From positions 12,849,057-12,913,056 of the forward strand of contig BROE01000010.1 of assembly GCA_036571765.1 (NCBI GenBank): DNA of 64,000 nt. Reading direction: 5' to 3'. The number at the start of each line of letters is the position of its first letter. Positions within the stretch are counted from its first letter, which is position 1. Made by a program: the position numbers and the translations under genes. This DNA is from Plecoglossus altivelis. Taxonomy: Eukaryota; Chordata; Actinopteri; Osmeriformes; Plecoglossidae. The notes below the pieces were generated by a model. The model did no database searches and had not been told where the DNA came from. It saw only the letters and a list, made by a program, of their open reading frames with translations. Positions 63,759 to 64,000 of the stretch are shown here, piece after piece.

Positions 63759-64000
63759 CTGCCCGCACAGAACACAACATTGAGACAAAAACACAGTGTT
63801 AAAAAGGAACCCTTTCCAACAGTGCGAACTCACTATTTTCATGTCAAGTGAACTGTGCAATAGATCAGATACACAAGTTAGGATGTAGCAATATAAGACC
63901 GGAAGTCCATTTCTCACATTAGGAATCTCTTCATTATGAAAATACATTAAACGTGAGCATTTAGGTCAGTTTTAGCCAAGTGCCCTCCACCACACTCTAG
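63759..64000. other. rs1: rs1 intron 1 (partial)
   Basis: No hydrophobic signal-peptide exon is seen on the minus strand here, so exon 1 lies beyond the window end. Confidence 0.6.

Noticed and set aside
1..64000. A prokaryotic-type defence system, operon, plasmid or prophage
   Set aside because: All supported genes are spliced vertebrate genes; no polycistronic arrangement, phage or bacterial gene was seen.

Overview
This is nuclear DNA from a vertebrate, almost certainly a ray-finned (teleost-type) fish. It carries spliced genes with GT-AG introns, long TG/GA microsatellites, and decayed Tc1/mariner and hAT-like DNA transposons of the kind common in fish. It contains four neighbouring genes that also lie together in human Xp22: NHS, SCML2, CDKL5 and RS1. 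The species cannot be named from the sequence. All exon models were built by hand from reading frame, splice sites and remembered vertebrate orthologues; splice phases agree at every junction used.

Layout. 1-9519 is repeat-rich non-coding DNA, probably nhs intron or upstream sequence, with a 10-N gap at 1166-1175 flanked by a 602-bp direct duplication that looks like an assembly artefact. nhs (+) runs from two candidate short alternative first exons (9520-9568 and 10092-10176) through a shared exon at 12539, three related 13-15-codon mini-exons (14852-15202), a 3.4-kb exon (16624-20043), a stop at 21235-21237, and a roughly 4.5-kb 3' UTR. scml2 (-) converges on it: start codon at 37726-37728, stop at 27088-27090, two MBT repeats, an SLED domain and a C-terminal SAM domain (12 coding exons, 619 codons). 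cdkl5 (+) is divergent from scml2: kinase exons at 44201-51462, a long tail, and a stop at 58125-58127 (about 1141 residues). rs1 (-) converges on cdkl5: exons 2-6 at 63758-60183, with the signal-peptide exon beyond the window.

How the genes relate. This is a conserved syntenic block, not an operon. nhs encodes an actin/WAVE-linked adaptor, scml2 a Polycomb-associated chromatin protein, cdkl5 a neuronal Ser/Thr kinase, and rs1 a secreted retinal discoidin protein. Transcription alternates: nhs and scml2 end tail to tail within about 200 bp, scml2 and cdkl5 probably start head to head near 41.1-41.8 kb, and cdkl5 and rs1 end tail to tail near 59.4-59.6 kb.

Most notable observations: a candidate nhs first exon encoding an N-myristoylation motif followed by a basic stretch; the triplicated nhs mini-exons; a Gln/Asp repeat in the large nhs exon; a cdkl5 start codon that is AGG at the usual position unless completed across a splice junction; and an Arg-Glu/Asp-rich cdkl5 cassette exon of purine-repeat origin.
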